From positions 1,827 through 13,568 of the forward strand of contig JAEMQE010000217.1 of assembly GCA_022758945.1 (NCBI GenBank): a DNA stretch of 11,742 nt, written 5' to 3'. Below are positions 7,928-11,742 of the stretch, one piece after another. This DNA is from Lentimicrobium sp. (GTDB lineage Bacteria > Bacteroidota > Bacteroidia > Flavobacteriales > Flavobacteriaceae). The notes below the pieces were generated by a model. It saw only the letters and a list, made by a program, of their open reading frames with translations, was not told the origin of the DNA and did no database searches. The position numbers were made by a program, and so were the translations under genes. How positions within the stretch are numbered: position 1 is the first letter of the stretch; every line of letters starts with the position of its first letter.

Positions 7928-7980
7928 TGAAATCTATTTTTGTTGAAAGATGTGAAATTACATTAAATATTTTAAAATGA
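7927..7980 (+). other. Mini-ORF 2 overlapping the leuA start (possible leader peptide)
   Basis: A 17-codon ORF, MKSIFVERCEITLNILK, has its TGA stop (7978-7980) overlapping the leuA-type ATG (7977-7979) in an ATGA junction, the geometry of translational coupling. Six of 17 residues are branched-chain (Ile4, Val6, Ile11, Leu13, Ile15, Leu16), which is suggestive for an operon making those amino acids. Against it, Ile and Leu codons are common by chance in AT-rich sequence, and a TAnnTTTG-like box lies inside it; if that box is the promoter, the ORF is not transcribed whole. There is no terminator hairpin between it and leuA, so classical attenuation is not supported. Confidence 0.3.
7935..7942 (+). 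promoter_or_regulatory. Possible -7 element upstream of the leuA-type gene
   Basis: TATTTTTG fits TAnnTTTG and ends 34 bases before the ATG at 7977, a sensible distance. No TTG lies 17-19 bases upstream. A weaker alternative is TTG at 7874-7876 with TATAATTC at 7893-7900. T-rich matches are common by chance here, so this is tentative. Confidence 0.35.
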
Positions 7981-9152
7981 ATAGAGAGAAAGTCCAAATT
8001 TTTGATACCACTTTAAGAGACGGTGAACAGGTCCCAGGATGTAAATTAGATACCAGCCAAAAACTAGTAATTGCAGCCCGCCTCGACGAAATGGGTGTTG
8101 ATATTATCGAAGCCGGTTTTCCTGTTTCAAGTCCCGGAGATTTTTTATCCGTTTCAGAAATAAGCAAGATTGTAAAAAATGCTACTGTTTGCGGACTCAC
8201 AAGAGCCATAAAAAATGATATTGATGTTGCAGCTGCTGCATTAAAATATGCCAAAAAACCTCGTATTCATACCGGAATTGGAACTTCAGAATCCCATATT
8301 GTACACAAGCTTAATACTACTAGAGAAGATATTATTGCCAGAGCGAAATACGCTGTTTCTTATGCAAAATCCTATGTTGAAGATGTAGAATTTTATGCCG
8401 AAGATGCCGGAAGAACCGAAAATGATTTCTTGGCACGAGTCTGTGAGGAAGTTATAAAATCAGGTGCTACGGTACTTAATATTCCAGATACAACTGGTTA
8501 TTGCCTGCCTCACGAATATGGTGAAAAAATTAAATACCTAAAAGAAAACGTCAAAGGGATTGAAAACGTTATTCTTTCTTGTCATTGTCATAATGATTTG
8601 GGTATGGCTACCGCCAATTCCATTTCGGGAGTTATCAATGGAGCCAGACAAATAGAATGTACCATAAACGGAATAGGGGAAAGAGCGGGAAATACAGCAC
8701 TTGAAGAAGTGGTAATGATTTTGAAACAGCATCCTTACCTAAATTTAGATACCAATATTAATACACGTCAATTGTACGAAATGAGTCGATTGGTTTCAGA
8801 AAGTATGGGAATGATGGTGCAACCTAATAAAGCTATTGTGGGTGCCAATGCTTTCTCGCACAGTTCCGGAATTCATCAAGATGGTATTATAAAAAATAGG
8901 GAGACTTATGAAATAATGGATCCTTTGGAAGTAGGCGTTACTGAATCTTCCATCATTCTTACTGCAAGAAGTGGTAGAGCAGCATTAGCTTACAGAGCTA
9001 AAAAAGTTGGTTATGAATTGACAAAAGTACAATTAGACGTAGTATATGTCGAATTTTTGAAATTTGCAGATATTAAAAAAGAAGTATTGGATGATGATAT
9101 TCATCAAATTATTGAAGCTTGTAAAATCGAAGGTGATTTAATCAGAAACTGA
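7977..9152 (+). CDS. leuA: 2-isopropylmalate synthase, short form without regulatory domain
   Basis: This enzyme probably condenses acetyl-CoA with 2-oxoisovalerate to 2-isopropylmalate, the first committed step of leucine synthesis. The DRE-TIM-type catalytic barrel fills most of the 391 residues: FDTTLRDGEQ at 9-18 (Arg14, Asp15), His98 in RIHTG, EDAGRT from 142, metal ligands His203 and His205 in CHCHNDLG, and GERAGN with Asn239. AHSSGIHQDG-like and KNRETYEIM segments typical of LeuA follow. Full-length LeuA proteins run to about 500-520 residues; the C-terminal leucine-binding dimer domain is absent, so feedback inhibition by that domain is not possible. Tyr140 (FYAED) replaces the serine seen in E. 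coli LeuA (FSCED). Citramalate or homocitrate synthase are the alternatives; His98 and the C-terminal subdomain favour isopropylmalate. It starts the operon, with ilvD 39 bases downstream. Confidence 0.85.
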   Translation: MNREKVQIFDTTLRDGEQVPGCKLDTSQKLVIAARLDEMGVDIIEAGFPVSSPGDFLSVSEISKIVKNATVCGLTRAIKNDIDVAAAALKYAKKPRIHTGIGTSESHIVHKLNTTREDIIARAKYAVSYAKSYVEDVEFYAEDAGRTENDFLARVCEEVIKSGATVLNIPDTTGYCLPHEYGEKIKYLKENVKGIENVILSCHCHNDLGMATANSISGVINGARQIECTINGIGERAGNTALEEVVMILKQHPYLNLDTNINTRQLYEMSRLVSESMGMMVQPNKAIVGANAFSHSSGIHQDGIIKNRETYEIMDPLEVGVTESSIILTARSGRAALAYRAKKVGYELTKVQLDVVYVEFLKFADIKKEVLDDDIHQIIEACKIEGDLIRN

Positions 9153-9191
9153 TATTAAAAAAGAATAATTAAATTAGAAAGAAAACATATA

Positions 9192-10865
9192 ATGGAATTA
9201 AATAAATACAGTAAAACCATCACTCAAGATATAACACAACCTGCAGCACAAGCCATGTTGTACGGAATTGGTTTGACTGAAGAAGATATGAATAAAGCAC
9301 AAGTAGGAATTGTAAGTATGGGCTATGAAGGCAATACTTGTAATATGCACCTGAATGATTTGGCCAAAGATGTTAAAAAAGGAGTTTGGAATGCAGATTT
9401 AGTAGGATTGATTTTTAACACTATTGGCGTAAGCGACGGAATTTCAAATGGAACGGAAGGAATGCGTTTTTCTTTGGTTTCTCGAGATGTAATAGCTGAT
9501 TCTATCGAAACTGTAATGGGAGCACAATGGTATGATGGTTTGATAGCCATTCCGGGTTGTGATAAAAATATGCCAGGAGCTTTAATCGCTATGGGAAGAG
9601 TCAATCGTCCTTCTATAATGGTTTATGGCGGAACCATTCACTCGGGAAGATGGAAAGGGGAGCACTTAAATATTGTTTCGGCTTTTGAAGCTTTAGGGAA
9701 AAAATTTAAAAAAACAATTTCAGACGAGGATTTCAAAGGTGTAATAAAAAATTCTTGTCCAGGGCCAGGTGCTTGTGGCGGAATGTACACTGCAAATACA
9801 ATGGCGTCAGCAATTGAAGCATTAGGAATGAGTTTACCTTATAGTTCTTCAAATCCTGCGGTGAGTAAAGATAAATTGCAAGAATGTGAAGATGCTGGAA
9901 AAGCCATTCGAATATTATTGGAAAAAGATATTAAGCCAAAAGATATAATGACTCGCAAAGCTTTTGAAAATGCAATTACGATTGTAGCCGTTTTAGGCGG
10001 TTCAACCAATGCGGTAATGCACTTAATTGCAATGGCACATTCAGTTGATATCGAAATTACATTGGAAGATTTTCAGGCAATTAGTGACAGAACACCAGTT
10101 TTAGCAGATTTAAAACCAAGCGGAAAATTTATGATGGAAGATTTGCACGCTGTTGGAGGTGTTCCTGCAGTGATGAAATATTTATTGAAAGAAGGTTACA
10201 TTCACGGAGAATGTTTAACTGTAACAGGAAAAACATTGGCCGAAAATTTAGAATCTGTTCCAAATTTATCAGAAGGTCAAGAAGTAGTCTTTGAAATTCA
10301 AAATGCATTAAAATCTACCGGAAATATTCAGATTTTATATGGAAACCTAGCTTCAGAAGGTTGTGTTGCCAAAATCAGCGGAAATGAAGGAGAATATTTT
10401 GAAGGAACTGCAGTCGTTTTTGAAAGTGAATTTACAGTTATTCCTGGATTAGAAAAAGGTTTAATAAAACCAGGTGATGTCGTCGTCATCAGGTATTGTG
10501 GCCCAAAAGGAGGACCAGGAATGCCAGAAATGCTAAAACCAACCTCTGCCATTATGGGAGCTGGATTAGGAGATAAAGTAGCTTTGATTACTGATGGTAG
10601 ATTTTCTGGAGGTTCACACGGTTTTGTTGTTGGACACATTACACCGGAAGCCTATGATGGAGGTGGAATTGCTCTAGTAGAAAACGGAGATTTAATTACA
10701 ATTGATGCAGTTAAAAACACCATCAATTTAAAAATTTCTGATGAAGAATTCGCCAAAAGAAAAGCAGCTTGGGTTCAACCCCCATTAAAAGCGACAAAAG
10801 GAGTTTTGCTAAAATACGCAAGATCCGTTTCAAGCGCATCAACAGGATGCGTAACTGATAAATAG
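9192..10865 (+). CDS. ilvD: Dihydroxy-acid dehydratase
   Basis: IlvD dehydrates 2,3-dihydroxy-isovalerate and 2,3-dihydroxy-3-methylvalerate to the 2-oxoacids that precede valine, leucine and isoleucine. It is a cytoplasmic Fe-S enzyme. The 557-residue product is standard length. The three iron-sulfur cysteines are Cys50 (GNTCNMHL), Cys123 (PGCDKNMPG) and Cys195 (PGPGACGGMYTANTMA); the extra Cys189 in the same motif is also normal. Lys125 in CDKN matches the lysine that is carboxylated to hold Mg2+ in the family. The C-terminal GRFSGGSHGFVVGHITPEA block completes the signature. It begins 39 bases after the leuA-type gene with no terminator between them, so they are surely co-transcribed. The start is supported by the family-typical N-terminus; the leader is A-rich with no Shine-Dalgarno site. 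Edd (phosphogluconate dehydratase) is excluded by the motif set and length. Confidence 0.97.
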   Translation: MELNKYSKTITQDITQPAAQAMLYGIGLTEEDMNKAQVGIVSMGYEGNTCNMHLNDLAKDVKKGVWNADLVGLIFNTIGVSDGISNGTEGMRFSLVSRDVIADSIETVMGAQWYDGLIAIPGCDKNMPGALIAMGRVNRPSIMVYGGTIHSGRWKGEHLNIVSAFEALGKKFKKTISDEDFKGVIKNSCPGPGACGGMYTANTMASAIEALGMSLPYSSSNPAVSKDKLQECEDAGKAIRILLEKDIKPKDIMTRKAFENAITIVAVLGGSTNAVMHLIAMAHSVDIEITLEDFQAISDRTPVLADLKPSGKFMMEDLHAVGGVPAVMKYLLKEGYIHGECLTVTGKTLAENLESVPNLSEGQEVVFEIQNALKSTGNIQILYGNLASEGCVAKISGNEGEYFEGTAVVFESEFTVIPGLEKGLIKPGDVVVIRYCGPKGGPGMPEMLKPTSAIMGAGLGDKVALITDGRFSGGSHGFVVGHITPEAYDGGGIALVENGDLITIDAVKNTINLKISDEEFAKRKAAWVQPPLKATKGVLLKYARSVSSASTGCVTDK

Positions 10866-10875
10866 TATTCAGGTT

Positions 10876-10896
10876 GCAGATTTCAGATTGCAGATT
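10876..10896 (+). repeat. Tandem heptamer repeat in the ilvD-ilvB spacer
   Basis: Three contiguous heptamers read GCAGATT, TCAGATT, GCAGATT, all sharing CAGATT at a 7-base period. It starts 10 bases after the ilvD stop. It is too short for a CRISPR and has no spacers. Low-complexity CAGATT runs like this are, as I recall, frequent between genes in flavobacteria. Confidence 0.6.
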
Positions 10897-10920
10897 ACTG
10901 TTTTAAAATAATAAATACAC

Positions 10921-10968
10921 TCTCCTTTGCCTGTTTCGGCTCCACGCCTTAGCGTGGCTGGGGGGAGG
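10921..10968. repeat. GC-rich hairpin element upstream of ilvB
   Basis: An inner 6-bp stem CCACGC (10942-10947) and GCGTGG (10952-10957) has a CTTA loop. An outer, partly G-T-paired stem runs from TCTCCTTT (10921-10928) to GGGGGAGG (10961-10968). It is sharply GC-richer than the flanking spacer. No T tract follows, so it should not stop transcription into ilvB. It resembles the CTCTCC...GGGGAGG family of intergenic repeats I recall from flavobacterial genomes; only one copy is visible here. Confidence 0.5.
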
Positions 10969-10981
10969 AAAAACATAAAAA

Positions 10982-11742
10982 ATGAAAAATAATAAAATAT
11001 CAGGCGCAGAAGCCGTTATTAGATGTTTACTTGAAGAAGGAGTAGACTTGGTTTATGGATATCCCGGTGGTGCCATAATGCCGGTTTATGACGAATTATA
11101 TAAGTTTAAAGATCAATTGCATCATGTTTTGGTGCGTCACGAACAAGGTGCAACTCACGCTGCTCAAGGTTTTGCAAGAGCTACCGGAAAAGTGGGTGTT
11201 GCCATCGCGACTTCAGGTCCTGGAGCAACAAATTTGGTAACCGGAATTGCCGATGCCCAAATCGATTCCACTCCAATGGTTTGCATCACTGGTCAAGTGG
11301 GAAAACATTTATTGGGTTCTGATGCTTTTCAGGAAACTGACATTATTGGAATTTCAACACCGGTAACCAAATGGAATTACCAAATTACTGAAGCTTCCGA
11401 AATTCCAGAAATCATTGCCAAAGCTTTCTTTATTGCAAAATCAGGTCGTCCTGGTCCTGTTTTAATTGACATTACAAAAAATGCACAGTTTGAAGAACTG
11501 GAATTTAGTTATAAAAAATGTACCGGAATCAGAAGTTACAATCCAAAACCTACTTTGGATCTTGAAAAAGTAAAGGAAGCCGCAGAATTAATCAATAATG
11601 CCAAAAAACCATACATCATTTTTGGTCAGGGAATTATCCTTGGTGAAGCCGAAGCGGAATTAAAAGCATTGGTTGAAAAATCAGGAATTCCAGCTGCTTG
11701 GACTATTTTAGGACTTTCGGCATTGCCAACAGACCATCCTTT
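10982..11742 (+). CDS. ilvB: Acetolactate synthase large subunit (partial, 3' end outside the window)
   Basis: This is the catalytic subunit of biosynthetic acetohydroxyacid synthase. It joins two pyruvates to acetolactate, or pyruvate and 2-oxobutyrate to acetohydroxybutyrate, using ThDP and FAD. Only the first 253 codons plus two bases are present, against about 560-590 residues in full proteins, so the gene runs off the window. The N-terminal pyrimidine-binding domain is clear: GYPGGAIMPVYDEL at 26-39, the ThDP-activating Glu54 in RHEQGA, and SGPGATN at 78-84. The GRPGPVLIDI block that closes this domain follows, and then the start of the central FAD-binding domain. The ATG at 10982 matches the usual N-terminus. 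The 116-base gap from ilvD holds repeats but no terminator, so it likely belongs to the same operon. The regulatory subunit (ilvN) and ilvC would be expected next, outside the window. Confidence 0.95.
   Translation, partial: MKNNKISGAEAVIRCLLEEGVDLVYGYPGGAIMPVYDELYKFKDQLHHVLVRHEQGATHAAQGFARATGKVGVAIATSGPGATNLVTGIADAQIDSTPMVCITGQVGKHLLGSDAFQETDIIGISTPVTKWNYQITEASEIPEIIAKAFFIAKSGRPGPVLIDITKNAQFEELEFSYKKCTGIRSYNPKPTLDLEKVKEAAELINNAKKPYIIFGQGIILGEAEAELKALVEKSGIPAAWTILGLSALPTDHP

Noticed and set aside
7907..7976. Classical ilv/leu transcription attenuator
   Set aside because: No terminator/antiterminator hairpin pair is visible in the spacer, and the leader ORF overlaps the leuA start, leaving no room for one.
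7958..8254. 98-codon open frame on the minus strand over the leuA start
   Set aside because: It is antisense to the conserved N-terminal barrel of the leuA-type gene and shows no recognisable domain, so it is a shadow.
7977..9152. Homocitrate synthase (NifV) or citramalate synthase as the main call
   Set aside because: The HSSGIHQDG-type and KNRETYEIM blocks, His98 and the ilv operon context fit isopropylmalate synthase better. Citramalate activity is kept only as an open question.
10328..10639. 103-codon open frame on the minus strand inside ilvD
   Set aside because: It is entirely antisense to a well-conserved catalytic region of ilvD. Its composition follows from the ilvD codons, and it has no independent gene signals.
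10876..10896. CRISPR-like repeat array
   Set aside because: The 7-base units are contiguous, with no spacers and only three copies, so it is a simple tandem repeat.
10964..10968. GGAGG as a Shine-Dalgarno site for ilvB
   Set aside because: The 13-base spacing is long, the motif is part of a GC-rich hairpin arm, and other genes in the window use A-rich leaders without SD sites. It is kept only as a curiosity.

Overview
The window looks like chromosomal DNA from a member of the Bacteroidetes, most likely a Flavobacterium or close relative. The DNA is AT-rich. One protein carries a Por-type (type IX) secretion C-terminal sorting domain. TAnnTTTG-type promoter -7 elements precede several genes. 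Start codons sit behind A/T-rich leaders rather than Shine-Dalgarno sites. A fused E1 alpha/beta 2-oxoacid dehydrogenase is also typical of the phylum. No database search was possible, so family calls rest on recognised motifs.

Layout. (1) 9-1028 (+): hypE, the apparent last gene of a [NiFe]-hydrogenase maturation cluster whose other genes would lie to the left, closed by a strong terminator. (2) 1201-3177 (+): a stand-alone fused E1 alpha/beta gene, branched-chain type, with its own promoter element and terminator. (3) 3368-5404 (+): a secreted leucine-rich-repeat protein with an EF-hand-like loop and a T9SS sorting tail. It ends at a terminator hairpin shared with the convergent genes on the right. 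(4) 5534-6169 (-) and 6279-7823 (-): an NfsB-like nitroreductase and a 514-residue helical protein of unknown function, separated by a GC-rich palindromic element. (5) 7977-11742 (+): a branched-chain amino acid operon, short leuA-type synthase - ilvD - ilvB (cut by the window end). The leuA start is preceded by two tiny, end-to-start overlapping ORFs. The ilvD-ilvB gap carries a heptamer repeat and a GC-rich hairpin.

Working together: ilvB and ilvD supply acetolactate-derived 2-oxoacids for valine and isoleucine, and the leuA-type enzyme draws 2-oxoisovalerate into leucine synthesis. The fused E1, a few genes away, probably decarboxylates the same branched 2-oxoacids, giving the iso/anteiso acyl primers these bacteria use for membrane lipids. 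That link is an inference from family resemblance, not from operon structure.

Most of the window is ordinary core metabolism. I see no CRISPR, mobile element, phage or defence system. The points worth a second look are the overlapping mini-ORFs before leuA, the truncated leuA-type enzyme with a tyrosine in its substrate-pocket region, the intergenic GC-rich elements, and the uncharacterised 514-residue protein.
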